Origin: Candidatus Collierbacteria bacterium
Lineage (GTDB): Bacteria > Patescibacteriota > Microgenomatia > UBA1400 > JACPES01
Length of the DNA: 36,291 nt
Assembly: GCA_016219325.1 (NCBI GenBank)
Contig: JACRNH010000001.1
Coordinates: forward strand, 1-36,291
Reading direction: 5' to 3'
Below, one piece after another: positions 1-7,069 of this stretch. Both the position numbers and the translations under genes were made by a program. A model generated the notes under the pieces. That model was not told the DNA's origin, made no database searches, and was given only the letters and a program-made list of their open reading frames with translations. Every line of letters starts with the position of its first letter. The first letter of the stretch is position 1.

Positions 1-87
1 TGCCGTTGCTCCGCTTTTAGTTTTAACTTTCCTAATAAAAGCCACGGAAACATTTTAACTCAATTATGCCTGTTAGTGTTCTGAAAT

Positions 88-399
88 TTAAACAATTGAA
101 GCTAATTTATGAGGAAATTTGGTGTTTTGCGAAAGTCGGGTAGTATGAATATAGGTGTCTCTCGCCGCTGGCAGAATACTTGTCAAAATAAAGCCGGCTA
201 TTAATCCTTTAACTTTTACGACTAGGCAAATGCAGTTTTTATCTTTAGTCATTCGCGTCAACGCCATTCGACTGTAGAGGCTTGGAGTTTCTGTGCCAAC
301 ATCAAATTCTTTTGCCTGTAATCCAATCTTGCGAACAGAATCAGTGTCTTCATCTTTCATTGAAATTATGGCCGCGGAAGGTGTCTTAATTTTTTTCAT
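88..399 (-). pseudogene. Decayed GNAT-type acetyltransferase, N-terminal part only
   Basis: The 103-residue product has the front half of a GNAT N-acetyltransferase: an early helix pair (about residues 18-50) and then strands reading CLVVKVKGLIAGFIL (about 57-71), which resembles the central beta strands of the fold. The segment that should hold the acetyl-CoA loop (R/Q-x-x-G-x-G/A) is missing. Shortly after residue 80 the frame becomes nonsense-like (HTTRLSQNTKFPHK) and stops. The adjacent frame at the same place reads ILPDFRKT and also stops soon after, so one frameshift repair does not rescue it. A -10 box (TATAAT, 408-413) lies 8 bases before the ATG. GNAT membership is inferred from strand pattern and length; a short unrelated protein is possible. 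Confidence 0.4.
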
Positions 400-407
400 T
401 GAATATG

Positions 408-413
408 ATTATA
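408..413 (-). promoter_or_regulatory. -10 box 8 bases before the ATG at 399
   Basis: The minus strand reads TATAAT, then 8 bases, then ATG, so the transcript would have little or no leader. It belongs to the group of start-proximal -10 boxes in this window. Confidence 0.4.
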
Positions 414-499
414 TTATTTTAGGAATAATTTTAGTAGTGATTTTCATTAGAAGATGCCGATCGGTAGTCTGGAATGAAAGCTGTCCGTCTTGATAAGCG

Positions 500-607
500 T
501 TATTTCTTTGCTGGGCGTCTACGGGGATTTAACCTTTCTCCAGTTGAATAATTTAAGGTAAAAGCTATTACTCCCAGAATAATAGCAATCACTGCCAATG
601 GATTCAT
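500..607 (-). CDS. 35-residue single-pass membrane microprotein
   Basis: This is the last gene of a three-gene minus-strand operon. The start is set by a strong Shine-Dalgarno (AGGAGGGGGC) lying inside the last codons of the upstream gene, whose TAA directly abuts this ATG. The product has one hydrophobic helix (residues 4-18, LAVIAIILGVIAFTL) and a very basic tail (NPRRRPAKK), so it probably sits with the tail in the cytoplasm. No family was recognised. The good ribosome-binding site and tight coupling argue that it is a real gene. Confidence 0.6.
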   Translation of the reverse strand: MNPLAVIAIILGVIAFTLNYSTGERLNPRRRPAKK

Positions 608-712
608 TTAGCCCCCTCCTTTTTTTCTGAAAACAAAGTGCATCAGAATTAAAAATATGCCGGTAATTATAGCGGCAAAATAATAAGTGTTTTCAAAATT
701 CCATTCAATCAT
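608..712 (-). CDS. 34-residue single-pass membrane microprotein
   Basis: The middle gene of the operon has an ATG at 712 preceded by GAAAGGAG at good spacing. Its start overlaps the end of the upstream gene by 8 bases and its stop touches the next ATG, so the three genes are probably translationally coupled. The product begins MIEWNFENTYYF, crosses the membrane once (about residues 11-28, YFAAIITGIFLILMHFVF) and ends in RKKGGG. Those last codons also carry the ribosome-binding site of the next gene. No family was recognised. Confidence 0.6.
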   Translation of the reverse strand: MIEWNFENTYYFAAIITGIFLILMHFVFRKKGGG

Positions 713-917
713 GTCTTGCTCCTTTCAGTAGAGAAAGAGACCACCGGAGCGTTGTCCCAGCCATGAGCAATCCGGCAGCGACAAATATCGCAACTTCATA
801 AAATGATTTTGGTCTGGTGAAAAACGGCGAAATAACCCCGGCGGTGAACCAGGCGGCGGCGATAGTATTGCCAAATTCTGATAACGCTTTGAGCTGGGCC
901 GAATTAAGATTTTCCAT
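705..917 (-). CDS. Two-pass small membrane protein (70 aa)
   Basis: This is the first gene of the small-membrane-protein operon. An ATG at 929 exists in frame, but it lies inside an extended -10 box (TG-A-TATGAT, 925-933). The ATG at 917 falls 7 bases after that box, so 917 is chosen as a leaderless start. The product begins MENLNSAQLKALSEFG and has two hydrophobic stretches (about residues 18-33 and 40-66). It ends in a basic LLKGARHD. Function is unknown. The two downstream microproteins may be partners in the same membrane assembly, inferred only from coupling and co-transcription. Confidence 0.6.
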   Translation of the reverse strand: MENLNSAQLKALSEFGNTIAAAWFTAGVISPFFTRPKSFYEVAIFVAAGLLMAGTTLRWSLSLLKGARHD

Positions 918-924
918 TAAAACA

Positions 925-933
925 ATCATATCA
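925..933 (-). promoter_or_regulatory. Extended -10 promoter of the small-membrane-protein operon
   Basis: The minus strand reads TG-A-TATGAT, 7 bases before the ATG at 917. It diverges from the promoter at 980-988, about 47 bases away. Confidence 0.5.
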
Positions 934-979
934 TAAACATTAGAATAACCGCGCTTATTCGGGTTTTGTATAGGTTAAA

Positions 980-988
980 TGATATAAT
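980..988 (+). promoter_or_regulatory. Extended -10 promoter of the exporter operon (leaderless)
   Basis: TG-A-TATAAT occupies 980-988 and the GTG start at 995 follows after six bases. Transcription would begin at or next to the start codon. No convincing -35 box lies at 17 bases, which fits an extended -10 promoter. Confidence 0.6.
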
Positions 989-994
989 ATCCCC

Positions 995-2020
995 GTGAGG
1001 TTTTTCAAGAAGTATTGGTATATCGTTATCTTATTATTGATTGTTGCCGGCGTGGCCGGCTGGAAATTAAAGCCAAAGCCGGTGGAATATCGCCAATATT
1101 CGGTCGAGAAAGGACCGCTGAAAGTTGTATTATCAGCCTCAGGAACAGTTAGGGCTGAAAACAAGGCCGATTTGGCGTTTCAGACCGGCGGCCGGTTGAA
1201 TTGGGTTGGAGTTAAAAAAGGCGACCGGGTCAGAAAATGGCAGGGAATTGCCAGCCTGGATCAGAGGACGATCCAAAAGAATCTGGAGAAAGAATTAAAT
1301 GATTATTTAAAAACCAGATGGGATTTTCAGGGCAACCGCGAAACATATAATATTTCAACGGATAATTTGGATAAATATACTTTAACTCCGGCAGCCCGCA
1401 GAGTCTTGGAAAAATCCCAATTTGATTTAAATAACTCGGTTTTAGACGTTGAATTGCAATCGGTTGTCAAGGAATTTTCGTCAATCATTTCACCATTTTC
1501 AGGGCTGATAACCAGCGTTTCAATCTCAAATCCGGGCGTTAATATTTTAGCCGGGTCAGTAATCGTCACGGTTGTTGATCCAAGCTCAATGTATTTTGAG
1601 GCTCAAATTGATGAAGTGGATATTTCTAAAATTAAAACAGGGGCTCCGGTTGAGTTAACATTAGATGCTTATCCGGAAGAGGTCATTGACGCCAAAGTTG
1701 TTAGCATTGATTTTTCACCGATTTCTTTATCCGGCGGCGGTACCGGTTACGCGGTTAAAATTTCTCTTCCTCCTCAAACTGACGATCTTAAATTTAAGCT
1801 CGGCCTAAACGGAAATGCGAATATCGTTATGGCAAAATTAAATGAGGCCTTGATTTTGCCTCCTTCCGCGGTTTTCCAAAAGGATGGACGGTGGACGGTA
1901 AAAATTAAGCGCGGAAAAGGAATCATTGAACGGAATGTTGAAGTCGGGTGGGAAACAGAAGATAAAATTGAAATTAAATCAGGACTAGCGCTTGGAGATC
2001 AAGTCTATGTCAGCAAGTAA
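995..2020 (+). CDS. MacA/HlyD-family efflux adaptor (membrane fusion protein)
   Basis: This 341-residue protein would link an ABC exporter to the outside. It has an N-terminal membrane anchor (about residues 7-24) and a split biotinyl-lipoyl-like domain around LAFQTGGRLNWVGVKKGDRV and ISPFSGLITSVSI. A short helical hairpin region lies between them (about 95-160), followed by beta-barrel and membrane-proximal domains (about 190-341, e.g. ILPPSAVFQKDGRW). The GTG start at 995 is leaderless behind an extended -10 box. The next gene starts inside its last codons, and an ATPase and a MacB-type permease follow, the usual trio. The hairpin is shorter than in TolC-dependent MacA, which fits a cell without an outer membrane. 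Substrate is unknown. Confidence 0.85.
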   Translation: MRFFKKYWYIVILLLIVAGVAGWKLKPKPVEYRQYSVEKGPLKVVLSASGTVRAENKADLAFQTGGRLNWVGVKKGDRVRKWQGIASLDQRTIQKNLEKELNDYLKTRWDFQGNRETYNISTDNLDKYTLTPAARRVLEKSQFDLNNSVLDVELQSVVKEFSSIISPFSGLITSVSISNPGVNILAGSVIVTVVDPSSMYFEAQIDEVDISKIKTGAPVELTLDAYPEEVIDAKVVSIDFSPISLSGGGTGYAVKISLPPQTDDLKFKLGLNGNANIVMAKLNEALILPPSAVFQKDGRWTVKIKRGKGIIERNVEVGWETEDKIEIKSGLALGDQVYVSK

Positions 2021-2723
2021 GCATCCTCTGTTGCAACTTTCTGGAGTGACCAAAGGGTACTTCCTTGGAGGAACTGAATTCAGGGCGGTTAAATCAACCG
2101 ATTTGTCAGTTTATCCCGGGGACTATATCTCTGTTAGGGGGCCCAGCGGGTCAGGAAAATCAACTTTAATGCATTTAATGGGGCTGCTGGATACTCCGAC
2201 AACAGGAAAAATTTTTTTGGAAGGGCAAGACGTTTCCGGCTTGTCTGAAACCAAACTCGCCAAGATTAGAAACAGAAAAATAGGATTTGTATTTCAGCAG
2301 TTTAATCTTTTGCCAAGAACTGCGGCTTGGGAAAATGTGGCTCTGCCTTTAGTTTACGCCGGCGTTTCGTCTGACTCAAGGAAAATATTAAGCCAAAAGG
2401 CTTTAGAAGCAGTAGGTTTGGCGGAAAAATCAGGGAATAAACCCAATCAGTTATCCGGGGGACAACAGCAAAGAGTAGCGATTGCCCGGGCGATAGTTAC
2501 TGACCCTGCGATAATTCTGGCTGATGAGCCAACTGGAAATCTAGATACTGTTTCCGGCCGGGTAATTATGGGGTTATTTGACAAGTTCAACCGTCAGGGA
2601 AAAACCATTATTATCGTTACTCACGAAAAATCGGTTGCCAAACATGCCAGGAGGAAGATTGCCATAATTGATGGAGTGGTAAAAGAGAAGCTCAAATCTC
2701 AAAACTCAAAGCGCAAAATCTAG
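2007..2723 (+). CDS. MacB/LolD-type ABC transporter ATPase
   Basis: The product powers the adaptor-permease exporter from the cytoplasmic side. It has Walker [10 protein letters not shown], a Q-loop FQQFNLLP, the signature [15 protein letters not shown], Walker [13 protein letters not shown] and H-loop VTHE. The ATG at 2007 is preferred because GGAG lies nine bases upstream; an in-frame TTG at 1992 is the alternative. The start overlaps the adaptor gene by 14 bases. The last dozen residues ([11 protein letters not shown]) are encoded by the seven-base-periodic repeat that fills the junction with the permease gene, so the original C-terminus has probably been overwritten. Confidence 0.9.
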   Translation: MSASKHPLLQLSGVTKGYFLGGTEFRAVKSTDLSVYPGDYISVRGPSGSGKSTLMHLMGLLDTPTTGKIFLEGQDVSGLSETKLAKIRNRKIGFVFQQFNLLPRTAAWENVALPLVYAGVSSDSRKILSQKALEAVGLAEKSGNKPNQLSGGQQQRVAIARAIVTDPAIILADEPTGNLDTVSGRVIMGLFDKFNRQGKTIIIVTHEKSVAKHARRKIAIIDGVVKEKLKSQNSKRKI

Positions 2724-2810
2724 TTTAAAGCTTAAAGCTATCGATAATTTTGATAAGCTTTGAACTTTTAGCTAGGCTTTGATTTTTGATTTTTACGCTT
2801 TGAATTTTAT
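2688..2810 (+). repeat. Heptamer-built inverted repeat between ATPase and permease genes
   Basis: The left arm is made of 7-base words such as AATCTCA, AAACTCA and AAGCGCA. The right arm carries their complements (TTTGATT twice, TTTACGC, TTTGAAT). The arms face each other across the gene junction. The tract encodes the end of the ATPase and ends right at the permease ATG (2812). Confidence 0.65.
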
Positions 2811-2811
2811 T

Positions 2812-4032
2812 ATGGATTTACCAAATATATTTATCACCGCTTGGCAGTCGTTATCCCGGAATAAAACCCGGACATTGTTAACTATTTTAGGAATTGTCAT
2901 CGGCGTCGGATCGGTGATTTTACTGATGTCAATAGGAGATGGACTAAAAAAATATGTTTCCGGACAATTTGAAGCTTTGGGATCAAACATTGTCATAGTA
3001 TTCCCGGTTAATTTGGTTGATGAACAAGGCCGGCCGGCTTCTTTTCGGGGAGGTGGGCCGCCGGTTGGGGGGAAAACTTTTTCTGAAAAAGATGTCCGCG
3101 ATATTAAAAAGCTTCATCCGGGCATTGTTAAAGTTAATCCTCAAGTCCAAAAATTAATCCGGGCAAAATCTGTTGTTAAGCAAAAACAATTGAATGTAGT
3201 TGGCGCCACTTACGAGTATAAAGAGATCAGGTCAATAACCATGGCCAGCGGTCGGTTTTACAACGATTCAGAAGTCAACCGGTCTAAAAAAGTGGCGGTA
3301 TTGGGGCCGACGGCGGCCCGGGATTTATTCCCAGACGGCAATTATTTAGGAAAATCAGTCTATATTTCATCTGTAGCGTTTGAAGTCATCGGCGTAACCG
3401 ATTCCCGCGGCGGCGGTGGCGGATTGGGGGGAAGCGATTTAGATGATCAAATTTATGTTCCGATAACCAGCTTGCAAAAATTGGTGGATTCGTCCGGAAT
3501 TGATTTTATCGTTGTTAAAGCCGCCAGTCCGGATCAAATAGACGGAGTAATCGCGGCTATCAAAACTCATCTTTTAAAAAGCCGAAAAGCCGATACTTTC
3601 AGTGTGGTTGACCAGCGGCAACTTTTAGGAACGGTTCAATCGGTTATCGGAACTTTAACTATAGGATTGTCAGGGATTGCAGCGATTAGTCTGGTAGTCG
3701 GCGGAATCGGGGTTATGAACATGATGTTGGTTACGGTCACCGAACGGACCCGGGAAATTGGTTTGCGTAAAGCCTTGGGGGCCACTCCGAGGGTGATTTT
3801 ACGGCAGTTTTTAATTGAATCTGTTTTATTATCTCTAACCGGTGGGGCCACCGGAATTCTGATCGGCGCTGGCGGTAGCGCTATTGTTAATCGTTTTTTC
3901 CCAACCAAAGTTTCAGTTTTGGCGATACTTCTGGCGTTTGGAGTTTCGACTTTGGTAGGAGTGATTTTTGGGATTTTACCGGCCCGGAAAGCGGCAAAAT
4001 TATCTCCTATCAATGCTTTACGATACGAATAA
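2812..4032 (+). CDS. MacB/FtsX-type ABC transporter permease
   Basis: This is the membrane component of the exporter. It has an N-terminal cytoplasmic helix and first membrane span (about residues 8-42, with KTRTLLTILGIVIGVGSVIL), and a large extracytoplasmic MacB-core domain (about 43-275). Three C-terminal spans follow (about 285-400, including MNMMLVTVTERTREIGLRKA, the family's coupling region, and a final ILPARKAAKLSPINALRYE). The ATG at 2812 is chosen; an upstream TTG at 2779 would add residues encoded only by the heptamer repeat. The 3' end overlaps the convergent lepA gene by 15 bases. Confidence 0.9.
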   Translation: MDLPNIFITAWQSLSRNKTRTLLTILGIVIGVGSVILLMSIGDGLKKYVSGQFEALGSNIVIVFPVNLVDEQGRPASFRGGGPPVGGKTFSEKDVRDIKKLHPGIVKVNPQVQKLIRAKSVVKQKQLNVVGATYEYKEIRSITMASGRFYNDSEVNRSKKVAVLGPTAARDLFPDGNYLGKSVYISSVAFEVIGVTDSRGGGGGLGGSDLDDQIYVPITSLQKLVDSSGIDFIVVKAASPDQIDGVIAAIKTHLLKSRKADTFSVVDQRQLLGTVQSVIGTLTIGLSGIAAISLVVGGIGVMNMMLVTVTERTREIGLRKALGATPRVILRQFLIESVLLSLTGGATGILIGAGGSAIVNRFFPTKVSVLAILLAFGVSTLVGVIFGILPARKAAKLSPINALRYE

Positions 4033-5946
4033 ACGGGTGATGATATTGCTTTCCAACCTGACTTTGCCGAATTGAGCCATTCTTTTTTTACCCTTTTTCT
4101 GTTTCTTCAATAATTTATCTTTCCGGGTCTGATCGCCGCCGTAGAGTTTGGCGGTAACGTCTTTTCTTAAGGCCGGCTTGGTTTCCCGGGCAATGACTTC
4201 CGCTCCAATCGCGGCCTGGATGGGAATGGCGAATTGCTGCGATGGCATCAGTTCTTTTAATTTCTCCACCATTTGTTTGCCGATTTGGATAGCCTTGGAT
4301 TTAACGATTATCCGGGACAAGGATTCTGCTGGTTCGTGGTTTAACAATATCGTTAACTTAACTGCGTCAACCGGTTCAAGCCCGACTATATCGTAATCCA
4401 TTGTTGCAAATCCGCGGGAAGCAGATTTAATTTCATCAAACATGCCGCTGACCAATTCAGCCAGAGGGATAATGTAGGTTAACTGGGCCCGGCTGCCGAC
4501 AAAATTGGTATTCAGATATTTTCCGCGCCGGTTTTCGGCAATTTGCATCAGAGGCCCAAGACATTCTTGGGGAGTAAAAATCAGGGTTTTTGTCATCGGC
4601 TCCCTGACTTCAACAATCCTTGACGGATCAGGAAAATCATTGGCGTTTTTAACTATTAAAGTTTGTCCGTCGGTGGTTTTAACGGAATACTCAACTGTGG
4701 GTAAAGTCATAATAGTTGCCAGCCCGAATTCCTTTTCCAATCTTTCGCGGGTGATTTCCAGGTGAAATAAACCTAAGAATCCGCATTGTAGGCCGGGACC
4801 TAAAACTTGAGAAAATATTTGTCTTGATGATAGGCTGGCATCGGAGAGTTTTAATTTATCAAACCCCTCTAGGAATTTTTTGAAATCCTCGCCTTCATCC
4901 GGATATAGATCAGCATATAGGCTGGGTTTTGGTTCCTGATATCCGGGCAGGGGAATTAAATTCTGAATACTGAATACTGAATTCTGAATTGAGATAATCG
5001 TATCTCCGGCTTTGACTTGACGAATATCTTTAAGGCCTGTAGCGATATAACCGACCTGGCCCGTTTCCAATTTATTTGTTTGAGTTCTTTTCGGAGTGAA
5101 AATGCCGATTTCTTTAGGTAAAAAATTTTGCCGGGAAGCCATCAACGATAATTTTTCCGATGTCTTAAGCGTGCCATCAACGATTCTGACAAAAGCCACA
5201 ACTCCCAGATGCTGATCGTAAACAGAATTAAAAATTAATCCCCGCAACGGCAGGTTTTGACTTCCTTTCGGAGCCGGTAATTCGGTAACTATGCGGCGGA
5301 TTAAATTTTCTACGCCCTGCCCGGTTTTAGCGGAAATCAGCGAGATCTCTTCCTCTTTGAATCCGAAAGCATTGTTTAATTCGGCCAGAACTTCCGGGAC
5401 ATTGGCATTGGCCAGATCGATTTTATTAATCACCGGAATTAAATACAGATTTAGAGACAGCGCCCGTTGAGCGTGGGCTAAAGTTTGAGCTTGAATCCCC
5501 TGGGTGGCATCTATTAATAGTATGGCGCCCTCGCAAGCAGCGAGACTCCTGTCAACTTCATAGGCAAAATCAACGTGGCCGGGAGTGTCAATCAAATTCA
5601 GAATAAATTCTGAATTTGATCTGTTATCTGTTTTCAGTTGTCCGTTTTCGGTTTCCGGTTCGTCAGTTTTCTGTTCGCCGGTTTTTGACAGACTAACCGA
5701 TAACCGATTAACCTGAGACGGATAACCGACAACCGAAAATCGATAACCGAGCTGATATTTCATCGTCACCGGCGCTAAACTGATGGTGACTCCGCGTTCG
5801 CGCTCTATCGGATTTGAATCTAAAATTTGCTCCTGCATAAGCCGTTTTTCGACCGTGCCGGTAAGCTCCATCAGCCGGTCGGACAAAGTTGACTTGCCAT
5901 GATCAACATGGGCAATAATGGCGAAATTCCTGATATTATCAATCAT
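4018..5946 (-). CDS. lepA: Elongation factor 4 (LepA), with repeat-derived inserts
   Basis: LepA is a ribosome-associated GTPase that acts on stalled or mistranslocated ribosomes. G1 AHVDHGKST (residues 12-20), G3 DTPGHVDF (120-127) and G4 NKID are present, along with EF-G-like domains and the LepA C-terminal region (LVSGMFDEIKSASRGFATMDY, written here in two parts: LVSGMFDEIKSA and SRGFATMDY). At 642 residues it is longer than the usual 600. About 47 extra residues (66-112) lie between the effector region and G3 and are encoded by seven-base-periodic repeats. A second small insert (SIQNSVFSIQN) precedes the conserved PLPGY. The gene follows hicA with a 4-base ATGA overlap and converges on the permease gene. 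Confidence 0.93.
   Translation of the reverse strand: MIDNIRNFAIIAHVDHGKSTLSDRLMELTGTVEKRLMQEQILDSNPIERERGVTISLAPVTMKYQLGYRFSVVGYPSQVNRLSVSLSKTGEQKTDEPETENGQLKTDNRSNSEFILNLIDTPGHVDFAYEVDRSLAACEGAILLIDATQGIQAQTLAHAQRALSLNLYLIPVINKIDLANANVPEVLAELNNAFGFKEEEISLISAKTGQGVENLIRRIVTELPAPKGSQNLPLRGLIFNSVYDQHLGVVAFVRIVDGTLKTSEKLSLMASRQNFLPKEIGIFTPKRTQTNKLETGQVGYIATGLKDIRQVKAGDTIISIQNSVFSIQNLIPLPGYQEPKPSLYADLYPDEGEDFKKFLEGFDKLKLSDASLSSRQIFSQVLGPGLQCGFLGLFHLEITRERLEKEFGLATIMTLPTVEYSVKTTDGQTLIVKNANDFPDPSRIVEVREPMTKTLIFTPQECLGPLMQIAENRRGKYLNTNFVGSRAQLTYIIPLAELVSGMFDEIKSASRGFATMDYDIVGLEPVDAVKLTILLNHEPAESLSRIIVKSKAIQIGKQMVEKLKELMPSQQFAIPIQAAIGAEVIARETKPALRKDVTAKLYGGDQTRKDKLLKKQKKGKKRMAQFGKVRLESNIITRLFVS
4959..4997 (-). 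repeat. In-frame heptamer tract in lepA (second insert)
   Basis: Plus strand shows words ATACTGA, ATACTGA, ATTCTGA in 7-base phase. It encodes SIQNSVFSIQN in LepA. The same words recur in the rpmJ-rpsM junction (31959-31991), 27 kb away. Confidence 0.6.
5591..5757 (-). repeat. In-frame heptamer inverted repeat in the lepA G domain
   Basis: The minus strand starts with words like GGTTATC and GGTTGTC and ends with their complements (GATAACA, GGACAAC), forming a long imperfect hairpin. At the lepA-proximal end, 5591-5620 is a near-perfect palindrome (14-base arms, AA centre) whose one arm is native sequence encoding NLID. The tract adds about 47 residues without breaking the frame. Confidence 0.65.
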
Positions 5947-6164
5947 CGTTTACTTAAAAATTCAGCTACAGTTAATCCGCTTTGTCTAATTATTGATTTC
6001 AGAGTTCCGCGGGGAACAGTTTTAGCCGCATGGAATGGAACGGTGACCAGATTAGAGTTTTTTCTCAACCTAATATGGCTTCCGGATGTTCGTACTTTAG
6101 CAAACCCGTGGGCAAAAAGAATTGATAGTATTTCTCTGGCTTTAAGCGAAGGAAAGTTTGACAT
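5943..6164 (-). CDS. hicA: HicA-type mRNA interferase toxin
   Basis: HicA toxins are small double-stranded-RNA-binding-fold ribonucleases that cut mRNA in ribosome-dependent or independent ways. This 73-residue protein has the family pattern: LKAREILSILFAHGF, then GSHIRLRK with the likely catalytic histidine (about residue 30), then TVPFHAAKTVPRGTLKSII and a final SGLTVAEFL. Its start lies 23 bases inside hicB and its stop overlaps the lepA start (ATGA), so toxin, antitoxin and lepA are one transcription unit. The gene looks intact. Confidence 0.9.
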   Translation of the reverse strand: MSNFPSLKAREILSILFAHGFAKVRTSGSHIRLRKNSNLVTVPFHAAKTVPRGTLKSIIRQSGLTVAEFLSKR

Positions 6165-6453
6165 CTTGAGTTAGGGGAAGGGCATTGACGTTATGGACTA
6201 CGGATACCAAGACTTCTTTAATGATAGATTTTTGATTAATCCTGACCGGTCTTTTATCCAATGGGATGCTTTCTTTTTCTTCGAGTCTGGAGAGAACTAC
6301 CAGTTCTAGGGCGTCTTGAGCCATAAAAGTAGCTTCTTCGACGGTATCTCCAAAAGTTACGATTTCCGGCAATGCCGGAACCCTGACCTGATAGTAAGTT
6401 TCAGAATTCTCTTCAACCGGAGTTAAAACGGCGGTAAATTTATATAAATTCAT
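6142..6453 (-). CDS. hicB: HicB-type antitoxin
   Basis: HicB neutralises HicA and usually autoregulates the operon. The 103-residue product has the HicB N-terminal fold (YKFTAVLTPVEENSETYYQV, RVPALPEIVTFGDTVEEAT, AQDALELVVL), which is a partly degenerate RNase-H-like domain. A clear ribbon-helix-helix or HTH DNA-binding domain is not evident in the C-terminal 40 residues, so repression of the operon may differ from the classical type. The antitoxin gene is upstream of the toxin. The ATG lies 6 bases after an extended -10 box, implying leaderless translation. Confidence 0.82.
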   Translation of the reverse strand: MNLYKFTAVLTPVEENSETYYQVRVPALPEIVTFGDTVEEATFMAQDALELVVLSRLEEKESIPLDKRPVRINQKSIIKEVLVSVVHNVNALPLTQDVKLSFA

Positions 6454-6459
6454 GCGATT

Positions 6460-6468
6460 ATTATAACA
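6460..6468 (-). promoter_or_regulatory. Extended -10 promoter of hicB-hicA-lepA (leaderless)
   Basis: The minus strand reads TG-T-TATAAT, then AATCGC, then the hicB ATG. It diverges from the promoter at 6512-6517. Confidence 0.6.
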
Positions 6469-6511
6469 TTCGTTGGTTTAAGCGGCCTTCGTTTAACTCA
6501 TGGCCAGAAGG

Positions 6512-6517
6512 TATAAT
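6512..6517 (+). promoter_or_regulatory. -10 box of the 2H phosphoesterase gene
   Basis: TATAAT lies 7 bases before the GTG at 6525. The in-frame ATG at 6516 overlaps the box itself and would lie upstream of the expected transcription start. Confidence 0.5.
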
Positions 6518-6524
6518 GGCAATT

Positions 6525-7034
6525 GTGAAATACAGTATTTGGATTATTCCTCCTGAGCCGATCTTTAGTCAATTATCCAAAATTATTAACGAGTTGTCTC
6601 TCAAGTATAACTGCCCTGTTTTTAAACCCCATTTGACTATTTTAGGAAATATGGATCATGAATTAAGCGAAATTAAGCAAGTAGTTGAGAAAATTGTCAG
6701 TGATTTAGATGATCTAAATTTGTCCTTTGGCCCTGTTTCTTTTAGCACCACATATTTTCAATCAGTGCTCATAAGAGTAAATTCAACAGCTAAATTAATG
6801 CAACTGCATTTTGATATTAAAAAATTGCTTAAGAACGAAAATATTGTTTATATGCCGCATATAAGTTTGATGTACGGAAATCATGATATGGAAACCAGGG
6901 AAAAAATCGCATCGGGATTAAGTCTTAACCTAAGTTCGTTTACTGCTAAACAAGTAGTTATTATCCCAGAGAAGCCAAAACCAGTAGATTGGAAACCAGT
7001 GGCAATTATTTCATTTGGTAATAAGTTTAAATAG
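6525..7034 (+). CDS. 2H phosphoesterase / 2'-5' RNA ligase-like (CPDase-like)
   Basis: Enzymes of the 2H superfamily cleave 2',3'-cyclic phosphodiesters or ligate 2'-5' RNA bonds using two H-x-T/S-x motifs. Both are visible: PHLTILG (residues about 36-42) and PHISLMYG (about 114-121). The N-terminal SIWIIPPEP resembles the cyclic-phosphodiesterase-like branch. The start is chosen at GTG 6525, because an ATG at 6516 overlaps the -10 box. Length (169 residues) is normal for the family. The gene is transcribed alone, divergently from hicBA-lepA, and converges on murJ. The physiological substrate cannot be told from sequence. Confidence 0.82.
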   Translation: MKYSIWIIPPEPIFSQLSKIINELSLKYNCPVFKPHLTILGNMDHELSEIKQVVEKIVSDLDDLNLSFGPVSFSTTYFQSVLIRVNSTAKLMQLHFDIKKLLKNENIVYMPHISLMYGNHDMETREKIASGLSLNLSSFTAKQVVIIPEKPKPVDWKPVAIISFGNKFK

Positions 7035-7069
7035 TATTTCTATCGCGGTCTAAAAATTCCCAATTTGGT

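Noticed and set aside
1..53. A minus-strand frame starting MFPWLLLGKLKLKAEQR runs off the left edge.
   Set aside because: Seventeen residues without a clear ribosome-binding site are too little to call a gene.
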